Assembly (NCBI GenBank): GCA_003152315.1
Contig: PLZV01000030.1
Span: 62,001 to 126,000, forward strand
Source of the DNA: Verrucomicrobiota bacterium
GTDB lineage: Bacteria > Verrucomicrobiota > Verrucomicrobiia > Palsa-1439
Direction: 5' to 3'
DNA length: 64,000 nt
This document shows, piece by piece, positions 1 through 9,138 of the stretch. The position numbers and the translations under genes were made by a program. Numbering within the stretch: position 1 is the first letter of the stretch; every line of letters starts with the position of its first letter. Under the pieces are notes generated by a model. It was not told where the DNA came from, searched no databases, and worked only from the letters and a program-made list of their open reading frames with translations.

Positions 1-3000
1 CATCGCTGTCGTAATCCTGAATGAAGGCGATCTCATTGACGGGGACACCGGCAATGACCAGTTTTGCTTGAACGTCGTTATACACCGAGAACCCGGCGTC
101 TTTCGGCGTGGACAAATCACAAAAGACGAGCTGCGTCAGCCGGTCGGCCTTCGTCTCCTGCCAAATGCGGAAGATTTCGTGGACCGCGAGGTTGGCTTTG
201 CTTTCAGGTTGATCGCGCGCGCTAGCATCGACCAACCGAAGATCCAGCGCCGCCTTTCGGCCTTCGGTCGTGATCTTGAGCATATTGTCCACGCGTGGAT
301 CGACCCGTCCTTTGCGCAACTTTTCCGCTCTCTCCGCGAGACCGGAAACGAGTGCCTTTAGTTCGGGCGTCGCTGGCGCACGGATGATCGCGGCTTTCCC
401 GTTGCGCAGCGCTGGCGTGGGAAGCTTCAACGTCTGTGCGGTCTGAATATCGGCAACCTGGCGGAACTGCTGCATCAGTTCCGGGACATTCACAAAACGC
501 GCAAACCGCGTATTCAGCCGGTAACCCGCACCATCCGGGGCAAGTTCCATTGCCGTCACCGGCTCGCCGAACGTCGCCGCCCACGAATCGAAGTGATGCA
601 CGTGCAGCTTCGTTAGCGCGGCCATTTGCAGATACCGCTGCATGGTGAACATCTCCGCCATGCTGTTGGAAATAGGCGTGCCGGTCGCGAACACCACACC
701 ACCCCCGCCGTTCACCTGCTGGATGTACCGGGTCTTGAGAAATAAATCGAATGCCCGCTCCGAAGCGGTCTGCGGCAGGCCCGCGATTCGAGTCATCTTG
801 CTGACGTAAAACAGATTCTTGAAGTACTGAGCTTCATCAATGAACAGCCGGTCCACGCCCAGTTCCTCGAACGTCAGCGTGTTGTCCTTCTTCTCGTCCG
901 CCATCAGCAGCTTGAGACGCGTCTCCAGTCGCTTTTTGGCCCGCTCAAGGTCTTTCACGATTCGCCGATCGTTCTTGCCCGCGCGCTGCTCACGAATTGC
1001 CATTTCCAATTCGTGGAGTTGTTCGCGGAAGAACGCCTTTTTGGTTTCATCCGATAGGGGGATTCTCTCGAAGCCCGAATGCGTGACGATCACCGCGTCC
1101 CAGTTCCCGGTGGCGATGCGGCTCATTAACTGCCGACGTTTGCTCGCCTCGAAGTCCTCCTTACCGGCCACGAGGATGTTTGCGCCCGGATAAAGCATGA
1201 GAAGTTCCGACGAGAATTGGCCGAGCATGTGATTCGGAACGACGAACAGCGGCTTGCTGGCCAACCCCAGCCGCTTCAACTCCATCCCGGCGGCAACCAT
1301 CGTGTACGTCTTGCCGGCGCCCACTACGTGCCCCAAGAGCGTGTTGGGAGTTTGCAGGATTCGCCAGACGCCCGCTTTCTGGTGTGGGTGCAACGTCACG
1401 ACTTGGCTCGCGCCCGGTAGTGTCAGATGATCGCCGCTGAACGTCCGCAGCCGAACATTGTTGAATTCTTCATTGTATTTCCGCACCAGCCGCTCGCGGC
1501 GCTCATCGTTCTCCCAAATCCATTCCTTGAACCGCTCTTTGATCTTCTGCTGCTTCTCGCGCGCACCTTCGGTTGCTCCCGGATTCACAATGAGTTTGTC
1601 TGACTTGGGTTCTTTGTCGTAAATGGTCGGCGTCCGGAGATTCAGCGCGTCTTGAATCAAGTCGAGGGCATCAGCGCGGTCCGTCCCCCATTCCGTGGTG
1701 TTCGCAACAGTGCGTCTGGCGAAGTAGTCGCCGGTGACCACCCACGTGCCGATGGCGTACGAATGGCTGACGTCGATGTCCGTTGCGCCGAGCAACTCCT
1801 GGCAGAACTTCTCGATGCCCTCTGGCGGAACCCACGACGAACCCAATCGCACGTCAATCTCGGTGGCCGTCAAATCCTCCGGCTGGACAGCCTTGAGCGC
1901 CTCGACGTTCTCCTTGAAGCGTGAGTCAGTGATGTGCGCGGCCTCGGCGATCTCCAACTTCTCGCGAACGTTGCCGGACAGGTATTGGTCGTCGGTCTCC
2001 CAATCGTTCGACTGCGGGTTGAGGAAAATCGCGCCTCTCAGTTCGGGCAGGAATTCCTCTACGGAGCGGCCGAGCAAGGCACTCATGTGGTCGAGGGCAA
2101 CGCGGCCTTTTTCGTTTAGTGAAACGATCAGAGCTTCCTTGGGCAGTTCGACCGATTCGATGGGTTTCTGATAGTGAATCGTTCGCTCGCGGAAGATCGC
2201 CGTTTTCTTGGCTCGTTTGGTCTCCTCGTCGTAGACCTCAAGGGACAGGAGCAACGGCAGGTCGGGATCACCGTCGAATGCGCGGGTGTTCGCACGGCTT
2301 GAAATCGGACCGAACCGCGAGACGAACGAGTCGTATGCCTGATTGAGTTTCTCTCTCGCTGCGACAATGGCTACCTCATCACTGCCATCGAGTTGGCTGC
2401 GGAGACATTCCCGCACAGCGTCACGAACCCGAATCAACCTTCTGATTCGCACTTTCGTCTCCGCTGACAGTCCCGGCAGTGTCTTCAACGAATCGCCCAC
2501 CCGGACGGCAACCTCGTCGTGAACCATCACGAAGGCATTCGGCTTGACGTGGTCGGGGGCGGGAAACGTCTGGTCGAGAGTGGGCGCGGCAACTACTCGC
2601 TTCTGGGCTCGATAGATGTTGTTTGGCAGATTGCTGATGGCTTCCGCCAACGCCTCGGCCAAATCCCGACCATCGCTGACCAGCGTGGGTTCGTTGTCGC
2701 GGTACATGCTGCCGGACAACTCCATCTCGCCGAGCATCATGTGCGGGTGCTTCGCGAAGTATTCGTTGATGTAGATCGTCTCGCCCTTGGCGTTGACGTG
2801 TTCCGCTGTCTCTTTCCACACCGAACCCGACGGGGCTTCGCCGGGATTCAATTTGCGCAACATCACGATGTCGGTGGTGACCTCGGTGTTCGCGTTGCGC
2901 TTGAAGGCATCGTTGGGGAGTCGTACTGCACCAACGAGGTTGGCCCGTTGCGCCAGGTATTCGCGCAGCGTCGAGTCCTCTTTGTCGAGCGTGCCTTTGG

Positions 3001-3754
3001 ATGTGACGAACAGAATCAGGCCGCCCGGGCGTACTTTCTCCAATGCGGCGGCGAAGAAGTAATCGTGTATGGGAAACTTGAAGATGTTGTAACGCGGATC
3101 GAACGGCTGGTAGTCCCCAAAGGGAATGTTGGAAATCGCCACGTCGTAGAAGCCATCGGCCAGCCGAGCTTCCTCGAATGGCTGGTGGCGAATGTCCGCA
3201 TCTGGATAAAGCGCCTTGGCGAGCCGGGCGGTGAGCAAGTCGATTTCAATGCCGGTAACCGTCGAGTGGGTGTGCATCTCCTCCGGCGTCAAGCCGATGA
3301 AGTGGCCCAGCCCGCAGGCAGGTTCCAGAATGCGCCCATGCCTGAAACCGAAACGCGCGAGCGCGGCGTACATTCCACGAACGATGACCGGCGAGGTGTA
3401 GTGGGCGTTGAGTGTCGAGGCGCGGGCGGACGTGTGTTCGTCGTCGGTCAGAAGTTTGGACAGTTCGACCTGCTCCTTGAACCATTCGCGCGAGTTGACA
3501 TCGAACACCTGCGGCAGCCCGCCCCAGCCGACGTACCGCACGAGCACCGCCTTTTCGTCATCAGAGGCAGGGCGCTTTTCGGATTCGAGGCCGCGCAGGA
3601 GCTTGATCGCCGCGACATTGGCGCGGAACTTTTGTTTGAGCGACCCTTGGCCGAGGTGGTCGCGGTCGGTAACCCGGTAATTGGCGAGATTGCGCGGCGG
3701 ACCTAATCGTTCTCCGGCGAAAGCAGGATGTACTTCTGCCTGACCATTTCCCAA
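1..3754 (-). CDS. Large adenine-N6 DNA methylase-helicase fusion (N12 class), partial
   Basis: I translated the minus strand; the reading frame is open from about 3754 to the window edge, so the 3' end is missing. The N-terminal part reads NYRVTDRDHLGQGSLKQKFR, then YVGWGGLPQ, then a SAM-binding stretch (ILEPACGLGHFIG) and a catalytic SNIPFG motif in place of the usual NPPF/Y. The second half is a helicase: Walker A VGAGKTYTM (near 1300), a DEAQ box in LFIDEAQYFKNL (near 830) and a motif III-like FATGTPISNS (near 680). Proteins of this build are typical of large conjugative elements, where they are thought to protect or process transferred DNA; that role is inference. The start is unclear. 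No ATG fits, and a TTG at 3754 inside the preceding 84-codon gene is my best guess. A 20-bp palindrome at 4111-4130 precedes the unit. Confidence 0.85.
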   Translation of the reverse strand, partial: MGNGQAEVHPAFAGERLGPPRNLANYRVTDRDHLGQGSLKQKFRANVAAIKLLRGLESEKRPASDDEKAVLVRYVGWGGLPQVFDVNSREWFKEQVELSKLLTDDEHTSARASTLNAHYTSPVIVRGMYAALARFGFRHGRILEPACGLGHFIGLTPEEMHTHSTVTGIEIDLLTARLAKALYPDADIRHQPFEEARLADGFYDVAISNIPFGDYQPFDPRYNIFKFPIHDYFFAAALEKVRPGGLILFVTSKGTLDKEDSTLREYLAQRANLVGAVRLPNDAFKRNANTEVTTDIVMLRKLNPGEAPSGSVWKETAEHVNAKGETIYINEYFAKHPHMMLGEMELSGSMYRDNEPTLVSDGRDLAEALAEAISNLPNNIYRAQKRVVAAPTLDQTFPAPDHVKPNAFVMVHDEVAVRVGDSLKTLPGLSAETKVRIRRLIRVRDAVRECLRSQLDGSDEVAIVAAREKLNQAYDSFVSRFGPISSRANTRAFDGDPDLPLLLSLEVYDEETKRAKKTAIFRERTIHYQKPIESVELPKEALIVSLNEKGRVALDHMSALLGRSVEEFLPELRGAIFLNPQSNDWETDDQYLSGNVREKLEIAEAAHITDSRFKENVEALKAVQPEDLTATEIDVRLGSSWVPPEGIEKFCQELLGATDIDVSHSYAIGTWVVTGDYFARRTVANTTEWGTDRADALDLIQDALNLRTPTIYDKEPKSDKLIVNPGATEGAREKQQKIKERFKEWIWENDERRERLVRKYNEEFNNVRLRTFSGDHLTLPGASQVVTLHPHQKAGVWRILQTPNTLLGHVVGAGKTYTMVAAGMELKRLGLASKPLFVVPNHMLGQFSSELLMLYPGANILVAGKEDFEASKRRQLMSRIATGNWDAVIVTHSGFERIPLSDETKKAFFREQLHELEMAIREQRAGKNDRRIVKDLERAKKRLETRLKLLMADEKKDNTLTFEELGVDRLFIDEAQYFKNLFYVSKMTRIAGLPQTASERAFDLFLKTRYIQQVNGGGGVVFATGTPISNSMAEMFTMQRYLQMAALTKLHVHHFDSWAATFGEPVTAMELAPDGAGYRLNTRFARFVNVPELMQQFRQVADIQTAQTLKLPTPALRNGKAAIIRAPATPELKALVSGLAERAEKLRKGRVDPRVDNMLKITTEGRKAALDLRLVDASARDQPESKANLAVHEIFRIWQETKADRLTQLVFCDLSTPKDAGFSVYNDVQAKLVIAGVPVNEIAFIQDYDSD

Positions 3755-3957
3755 GCTTGGTCGTGGGCTTGCTGTGGCGTTAGTCCGTGCTGGATCAATT
3801 GTCGGCGAATCGCGTCCATTTCGTCCTTGGTCTTCGCCTCGGCCTCCAGCAACATCTGCTGGAGCGTGCCCGTCCGCTCCATTTCCGCCACCATTCGCGG
3901 ACGGTGCTCCCGCCAATGTTGCTGCGCCATCAAGCCGTATTGAGTCAGCGTGCTCAT
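3703..3957 (-). CDS. Small conserved element protein, 84 aa (partner of the methylase-helicase)
   Basis: The product is a short, Gln/Met-rich, probably helical protein with MSTLTQYGLMAQQHWREHRP at the start and AWEMVRQKYI near the end. Small proteins with this pattern often precede large methylase-helicase genes in conjugative elements (TnpV-like, from memory). The gene lies immediately upstream of, and probably overlaps, the methylase-helicase, so the two are likely co-transcribed. No catalytic motif or membrane segment is visible, and the function is unknown. The ATG at 3957 is the only Met that gives the full conserved N-terminus. Confidence 0.7.
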   Translation of the reverse strand: MSTLTQYGLMAQQHWREHRPRMVAEMERTGTLQQMLLEAEAKTKDEMDAIRRQLIQHGLTPQQAHDQAWEMVRQKYILLSPEND

Positions 3958-4110
3958 GTCGGTTCGCGTTCCCTGAGAACAGGTCTAGTTGGCCTTGCGG
4001 TGCGCCCTTTTTCCCTTTGAGAGCCATTGGTTAAATCGCCCATGCTGCGTTTCCCCCTCATTTGAGGGCACTCGCTGCAAGGCGATTTAGCCATAACTGG
4101 CGTCCTACGC

Positions 4111-4130
4111 TTGTTCGCACCTGCGAACAA
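4111..4130. promoter_or_regulatory. Element operator copy 1
   Basis: TTGTTCGC-ACCT-GCGAACAA is a perfect inverted repeat with 8-bp arms. It lies about 150 bp upstream of the 84-codon gene and the methylase-helicase. The same palindrome recurs at 27990, 53328 and 60879, each time in front of an element operon, so it is a probable repressor site. Confidence 0.7.
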
Positions 4131-4428
4131 CTTTAGACGCGGGTTTTGAGTCCGTAGTTGCTTGGGATGGAGCCGAAAGCCAAGGCCAGAAATTGCAGCA
4201 TACGTCATGTGAGGCCGATTCCGAGAGAATCCAAAGAGCCGTCGGCCTGAAGACTCTCCAGCGTGAAGTCTTAGAAACCAAGCCGCTGGCGGAGCGAGCA
4301 CAGTCAAGGTGGAGGCTGTTGTTTGCACGACCTTGACGGCGCGCAGCGAGCCGTACAATAGAGGGGCGATTCACGCAAGCCGACTGAAAAAAGCGCGAAT
4401 GCGCTACGAAGTTGCGATTTCGGAAAGC

Positions 4429-4595
4429 GATGTGGCCGCGAGAACCTACGGCTCGCAGCGGTGACATCGCGGCGCGGTCTGATCGCGAACGGCACAGCCA
4501 AAGTCTTTGGGGTTTTGCAGCGGAGCAGAGCGAAGCGGGCCGAAGCGAAAAACCACAATGTCTTTGGCGGCCCGCACGGGTAGTGTCGGCTTAAC
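4429..4595. repeat. Dispersed repeat R1, copy a
   Basis: This begins gatgtggccgcgag, continues with ggctcgcagcggtgacatcg, and contains the phrases agccaaagtctttggg and gttttgcagcgga. Related copies lie at 16186-16345 and 18291-18459. Short open frames on both strands here are low-complexity by-products. The flanking stretches 4131-4428 and 4596-4656 hold no gene that I can support, although cggaaagc-type phrases suggest degenerate repeat material. Confidence 0.7.
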
Positions 4596-4656
4596 CTGTC
4601 AGCAAAACCAAACCGCCAGCAGTAGTATGGCGCATGGCGGTTGCCATCCCTGGAAG

Positions 4657-4814
4657 CAATGTGGCCGCGCGTGATGTGCAAGCGGCGACATTGCCGGCGA
4701 ATCAGATAGCCTATGCCAGAACAAAGTCTCGGAGCTTTGCGGGCGGCGGCACAGGGCAAAGGGGTAGGCCGAAGCGGCAAAGTCCGAGTCTTTGAATGGC
4801 TTTCCGAATCGGAA
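4657..4814. repeat. Dispersed repeat R2, copy a
   Basis: This runs from gcaatgtggccgcgcgtgat through gccagaacaaagtctcgga and gcggcaaagtccgagtcttt to ggctttccgaatcggaa. A close copy lies at 8788-8935 and a partial one at 18215-18270. R1 and R2 share the gtggccgcg opening and the agtctttg phrase, so they are probably subfamilies of one element. No coding content is evident. Confidence 0.75.
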
Positions 4815-4947
4815 TCCACCGGCACTCAATCGGCTGCGCAATGGTGAGGCACGATCAGCACCGGTTCTTTGATCAGAGGTTCTTAAAATTAACGTTATGC
4901 CGGTAGTCCTTGATGGAAACCCGCAAGTCTGCTCTCATGGGTCTGCA

Positions 4948-5205
4948 ATGAAACTGAGCCTCAAAATCCTTGCAGGCTTGCTCGTCTTGGTCTTGTTATA
5001 TCCGATGTTGGTCTGCGGTTATTGCCTTGTTGACGACTACGTCCTGCGCCCAGATGTCGGAAGATGGGAGTATCATCGCGGCACGTTCTGGCATACGTAT
5101 CACTTCGCTGACGGCTCTGACCCACAGTACGACCGGCAGATTGATCTTTGTTGCCCACCTAGGTTGAACCTCGGGTACGGCAAAGCCGAGCCGAAGGACA
5201 GATGA
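4948..5205 (+). CDS. Small membrane-anchored protein, 85 aa, unknown
   Basis: The product has one N-terminal hydrophobic segment (residues 5-30, KILAGLLVLVLLYPMLV) followed by a short polar, aromatic-rich domain containing RWEYHRGTFWHTYHF. I chose the ATG at 4948 rather than the upstream frame start at 4897 because it puts a signal-like segment at the N-terminus. The stop overlaps the next gene's start (ATGA), so it is the first gene of a three-gene operon. I do not recognise the family. Confidence 0.6.
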   Translation: MKLSLKILAGLLVLVLLYPMLVCGYCLVDDYVLRPDVGRWEYHRGTFWHTYHFADGSDPQYDRQIDLCCPPRLNLGYGKAEPKDR

Positions 5206-5504
5206 AGAAGACCGTTCTCATCTGTGCAGTTGTATTTGGCATGACCGGCTCCTTGATACTTCTACGGTGTCTCTCCTTGGCGTCGGGGCTGGGCGGCCTT
5301 GAGTACGGCGACTTTCTGCAATACTACTCCATCGGCCGAGACCCGAATACGGGCGAGGCCGGGGCAGACAATTACCCAACCGGTGAAGGACCTTGGTATG
5401 TCTATTTCTTCCATTTTTGCCCGGCGTGGTCGTTGGGTTTTGGGTGTTTGGGTCTTTCTACGGCGTCTGTCGTCACCTATCGAAAACTGCGCAAGCAATT
5501 GTGA
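5202..5504 (+). CDS. Small two-helix membrane protein, 100 aa, unknown
   Basis: There is an N-terminal hydrophobic segment (residues 4-25), an extracytoplasmic-looking loop with YYSIGRDPNTGEAGADNYPT and a second hydrophobic segment near residues 62-88, followed by a basic tail (TYRKLRKQL). It overlaps its upstream neighbour by ATGA and its downstream neighbour by GTGA, which suggests translational coupling. There is no recognisable domain, and the role within the operon is unknown. Confidence 0.6.
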   Translation: MKKTVLICAVVFGMTGSLILLRCLSLASGLGGLEYGDFLQYYSIGRDPNTGEAGADNYPTGEGPWYVYFFHFCPAWSLGFGCLGLSTASVVTYRKLRKQL

Positions 5505-6580
5505 AACTGACATTCACCATAATCGCCGTTCAAACGGTTCTCATTGCCGGCGCATTTGCCGCGCTCGCGGTGCCGGATGGGCTTTGGCAACCATTCTATT
5601 GCGAGAAGCTCCAAGTCGAATGGGATGTCGCTAGCAATACGCTGCCGGCGACAGTTGCGATTTACAGGGTGGTGCCAGCGTTGTTTTCTCCCACGGCCAT
5701 TTCCAACGTGGTGCAACTGGGTTCATTCACGCCGCGTGACCGCGTCAGGTCGTATGTTCTCGCTGTAGTCTATCCAAAGGCTCTTGCCTTCAAGAATTCC
5801 GACGAGACTGCTACGCTGTCGATTGCGCCGTCCCTAGGAACAATTGAATTTTCCAGTGAGGCCGATTCTACAGCGCCACTTGAAAACGTACCTACCCAGA
5901 CGCGAGCCTTCGAGTTGGGCACAAACATCCTCAACCAGCTGGAGCTTCCTACCGGCGAGTTTCAGACCGGTGGCGAGTATCAACCGCGTGCTTGGTTTTA
6001 TCCGGGAACTCGCGGACACCGTGACAAACAAACGCGCAAGCTGGTCGTCGAACCTCGTTCGATGGGAATCGAATTTCGCCGGAAGCTCGACAACATTCCT
6101 TGCGACGATGAACGCCTGCATATTGAATTTGAGAGCCGAGAAAGGATCACGCACTTGGAGCTTCACTGGCATGGTGTCAAACCGGCAAAGCGTTGCCCCG
6201 TTGCAACCAAGGAACAGATAATGGCGTGGATCAAGGAGGGAAGAGCGCGCGTGTTCGACGCTGCCGTGACAGGTGCGCGTGGACTGAGCGTGTGTGGCAT
6301 TAAGCGGCTAACGATTAAGGGAATGAGCCTGCATTATTCCCCGGTTACGTTTTACGGCGAAGATGGAAAGGAGCGGACAGTAAACCGGCTGTACCCATAC
6401 GCGGTCTTAGACGTGGAAGCCGAACTCGGACCCGGCGACAAGGAAAAATTCCCGCTGTTCTGTCCCGTCGCTGCCGAAGGATTGAACCCCACGTTACGCA
6501 AGAGCGGGGGGTTCGCCGTATTTCCAAGCGCACTGCACGAGCGGCGAACGAAAGAAGAGAAAGACGGCCAGCCGAATTAG
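5501..6580 (+). CDS. Secreted or membrane-anchored protein, about 359 aa, unknown
   Basis: The open frame begins at 5393, but a GTG at 5501 overlaps the previous stop (GTGA) and gives an N-terminal hydrophobic segment (KLTFTIIAVQTVLIAGAFAA), so I take 5501 as the start. The remainder is a mostly polar, beta-rich extracytoplasmic region without repeats, lipobox or catalytic signatures that I recognise. It is the last gene of the operon beginning at 4948, and its stop abuts the stop of the convergent gene at 6581. Confidence 0.6.
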   Translation: MKLTFTIIAVQTVLIAGAFAALAVPDGLWQPFYCEKLQVEWDVASNTLPATVAIYRVVPALFSPTAISNVVQLGSFTPRDRVRSYVLAVVYPKALAFKNSDETATLSIAPSLGTIEFSSEADSTAPLENVPTQTRAFELGTNILNQLELPTGEFQTGGEYQPRAWFYPGTRGHRDKQTRKLVVEPRSMGIEFRRKLDNIPCDDERLHIEFESRERITHLELHWHGVKPAKRCPVATKEQIMAWIKEGRARVFDAAVTGARGLSVCGIKRLTIKGMSLHYSPVTFYGEDGKERTVNRLYPYAVLDVEAELGPGDKEKFPLFCPVAAEGLNPTLRKSGGFAVFPSALHERRTKEEKDGQPN

Positions 6581-8416
6581 TCAGTGGACCGAACCTAGAC
6601 CTCTACGACCACCGCTACTCAGTAGCTCGTTGGTCTGACGATTGAAGGCGGCAATATCCTCTTCGGATGCCGGCATCGGCCACACAGCGTCACGCTCTTT
6701 CCAGATTGAATAGGCTCGCTTCCCTTCGATTGGCGTCGGATCGCCGCCGTCGTCGCGCCCATCCACTCCGACAGAATAAAGCGTAAATGTTTCATCTGAA
6801 TTCTGGTGATACCGGAGCGGCTTTCCATTCATCCAGTCGTGCGGAAGCTGCGGAAGATACTCCGGCACGAGCGCCGTGAGATCGGAAGGCAGCTTACCAG
6901 CGTGAAGTTGATACCGCTTGATGCCGATGGCTGCAATGGTCATTTCCCGCTGCGTCTCAAACTCGAACACACGTCGCAGTATCAATTCAAGATTGGGAGT
7001 GTATGCGTCCGATAACAAGAAGCGCTTCCGGTCGTATGGGAAATCCTTATCGGATAGTCCAAACGCCGACCAATCTCGGCGTTCAATGGCATTTCGAGCA
7101 TGATCGAGCATCAACTGATACAGGCGCAGAAATCGCAGTTCATCCTGATCTAACCATGCCAATCTCCAAGTGAACGCGTGCAGACTGTCTCGAAAGTATG
7201 CGAAGAATCCGCTCACGTCAGAAGGCCATGTTTCTCCCTGCCAACAGCCAAAAATGTAGTCGTGAAGTGCGCCCCAGCCGGGAAGTCTCCGTGCGTGCTC
7301 AAAACCGCTGCGATAGAACAGTCGGTTGATCTCCAAGATTGACGGGGTATTTTCGGAGACGCTGCTTTCCCGCCAAGCTTGCTCCAACGCAAACAACTGG
7401 TCGTCAGTCCAGCCGGATTGTTGGAGCGCCTCCCAAGTCAGATTCAATCCCGTCAAACCGATTTGCCAACGGTGAACCTGAGAAACGAGGAGTCGTTCGT
7501 CCCGTCCAAATTGTGATAAGCCGGCAATGGCCCGAATGTTCTGCGTGGCAGCTTCGAAATTGCGATTATGGAGATCGCCCATCGCTGCCAGTCCCAGCCA
7601 AGTTGTCGCGTTGCGAATCGGTTGAAGATGCGGCACACGCACATCGAAGCCCTGCGAGTAATCGATTTCCGCGCTCAACGCTGATTGACCCGCCGCTTGT
7701 TTGATTTCTTCTAGAACGTTCGACGCCTTCACCACCTGCTCATCGAGATCGGTCCAATCCGCTACGAGGTAAGTGATGCCATTCGTCGTTGGCTCAATCT
7801 CGCTTGATTGTCGTCCTCTGGGACCACCTCTGCCGCTCTGCGCGGAAGAATGACGGTTGAAGTTCACGCCCAAATCCGGTTGCTCACAGCGAACGACGGC
7901 GCGCCCCAGCCCTACTAAGCGAACTCTCGAAATGATAAAGAATGGTTCAAACGGACAATCACTTCGCAGCGCAGCAAACTGATTCGTCAGCGCCACCAGT
8001 GCGGCTATGCTGTTGCGGTCTTTTGGCGGTTTCGGCAATTTGATCTCCGCCAAAGTCAGCCTTTCGCCTTTGGAGCGCAACTCCCGGATGTAGGAGCGAA
8101 GCGCGATCTTGCCGCGAATGTTCTCTTCGAGAATGAACACCGCAAATACAGCCAGCAAGACGCCAACACCAATGACTGTTTTCTTGAGCACTGGCTTCAA
8201 CCGTTTGAGAGGGTCCCACCAGCCGAAGATAAAGCAAACGACGAAAAAGAGCAGACAGACAAATCCCCATCGCCAGATCGAAGAAAAATTGCGTAGTGTC
8301 TCAGCGCTTGGATACGACGGACCGCCAAGCCTGCAGAACAGAAACAGAAACGGCAGGAGAATCAGAGAAGCGATAATGCCAAACACTCTGGCCAGCTTTT
8401 TGAAAAGCTGCTTCAT
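6581..8416 (-). CDS. Verrucomicrobial-type membrane protein with pseudopilin-like tail, 611 aa
   Basis: The N-terminal 110 residues hold about three transmembrane segments (near 10-30, 50-66 and 80-97). A long, largely helical soluble region follows. The C-terminus has the pattern GKLPSDLTALVPEYLPQLPHD, then GKPLRY, then YSVGVDGRDDGGDPTP. That tail resembles the C-terminal part of type II secretion pseudopilins and is, in my memory, common in uncharacterised Verrucomicrobia and Planctomycetes proteins. Function unknown. The gene is convergent with the 4948-6580 operon, with no spacer between the stops. Confidence 0.7.
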   Translation of the reverse strand: MKQLFKKLARVFGIIASLILLPFLFLFCRLGGPSYPSAETLRNFSSIWRWGFVCLLFFVVCFIFGWWDPLKRLKPVLKKTVIGVGVLLAVFAVFILEENIRGKIALRSYIRELRSKGERLTLAEIKLPKPPKDRNSIAALVALTNQFAALRSDCPFEPFFIISRVRLVGLGRAVVRCEQPDLGVNFNRHSSAQSGRGGPRGRQSSEIEPTTNGITYLVADWTDLDEQVVKASNVLEEIKQAAGQSALSAEIDYSQGFDVRVPHLQPIRNATTWLGLAAMGDLHNRNFEAATQNIRAIAGLSQFGRDERLLVSQVHRWQIGLTGLNLTWEALQQSGWTDDQLFALEQAWRESSVSENTPSILEINRLFYRSGFEHARRLPGWGALHDYIFGCWQGETWPSDVSGFFAYFRDSLHAFTWRLAWLDQDELRFLRLYQLMLDHARNAIERRDWSAFGLSDKDFPYDRKRFLLSDAYTPNLELILRRVFEFETQREMTIAAIGIKRYQLHAGKLPSDLTALVPEYLPQLPHDWMNGKPLRYHQNSDETFTLYSVGVDGRDDGGDPTPIEGKRAYSIWKERDAVWPMPASEEDIAAFNRQTNELLSSGGRRGLGSVH

Positions 8417-8463
8417 CTAGCAGACGAGGCGCATTGGTGTACTGTGCTTTCCTGCCGGGGCTA

Positions 8464-8697
8464 CTACTTATTCTTCGCGGCCTTGATCTTCGCCCAACGC
8501 GCCTTCTGAGCGGCTCTGATTCTGGCAATGCCAGCCGCCGTGAACTTCGGCTTGCGCCTGAGTACACCTTTTACGGGCGCTGATTTGCCATCAAGCGATG
8601 TGAGCGCCTTGATCGCAAGATTAAGTTTTTCGATCTCGCGCTCCGCACCGTTGCGTTGGACCTTTAACTGACGAACGACCTGCTTAATTCCGGACAT
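8464..8697 (-). CDS. Small basic helical protein, 77 aa
   Basis: The N-terminal half looks like a short coiled coil (QLKVQRNGAEREIEKLNLAI). The C-terminal half is basic (IARIRAAQKARWAKIKAAKN). This RIRAAQKARWAKI tail recurs in many small proteins of Acidobacteria and Verrucomicrobia and is assumed to bind nucleic acid, but I know of no demonstrated function. The gene lies 47 bp beyond the start of the 611-codon gene on the same strand, so the two could be co-transcribed. Confidence 0.55.
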   Translation of the reverse strand: MSGIKQVVRQLKVQRNGAEREIEKLNLAIKALTSLDGKSAPVKGVLRRKPKFTAAGIARIRAAQKARWAKIKAAKNK

Positions 8698-8787
8698 AAG
8701 CCTCCCGAATCGTTAGAGATTTAAGTAATACTCACTGTAGTGTGAAGTGTAGCAAGATTATGGTGCGGGCGCAATTGCTTCTGGTCG

Positions 8788-8935
8788 CGATGTGGCCGCG
8801 CGTGATGTGCAAGCGGCGACATGCCAGCATCTCAGATAGCCTTTGCCAGAACAAAGTCTCGGAACCTTGCGGGCGGCGGCAAAGGGCAAAAGGGGAAGCC
8901 GAAGCGGCAAAGTCCGAGTCTTTGATCAGAATTTC
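8788..8935. repeat. Dispersed repeat R2, copy b
   Basis: This copy is close to the one at 4657-4814 (gtggccgcgcgtgatgtgca, gccagaacaaagtctcgga, gcggcaaagtccgagtctt). It fills most of the roughly 440-bp gap between 8697 and the lipoprotein operon. The rest of the gap (8936-9138) has no convincing gene; its tail encodes an in-frame extension of the next CDS, discussed under findings. Confidence 0.75.
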
Positions 8936-9138
8936 GCTAATGACGGACAGACTGATCCTGTAAGGTTTTTCACTGCAACTACGTCACAAGAAATGTCTTG
9001 CACCGCAACGCACTGAGGCATATAAGCCAACCAGTATCCCCGTTTATGGGGCCGCTTCTCGACCCCAACGCATCACGTCGTGCGAGCCTAGAAGAATTTT
9101 CTAAACGATTACGCGAGTTGAGAAAGGGAGAGGAGTCC

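Noticed and set aside
2519-3706. Plus-strand open frame of 395 codons
   Set aside because: It mirrors the methylase-helicase on the minus strand, whose motifs (Walker A, DEAQ, SNIPFG) are unmistakable. It has no ribosome site or known domain.
4105-4841. Several overlapping frames of 60-173 codons on both strands
   Set aside because: They lie in R1/R2 repeat material that recurs without conserved frames; composition is Ser/Arg/Pro-rich shadow coding.
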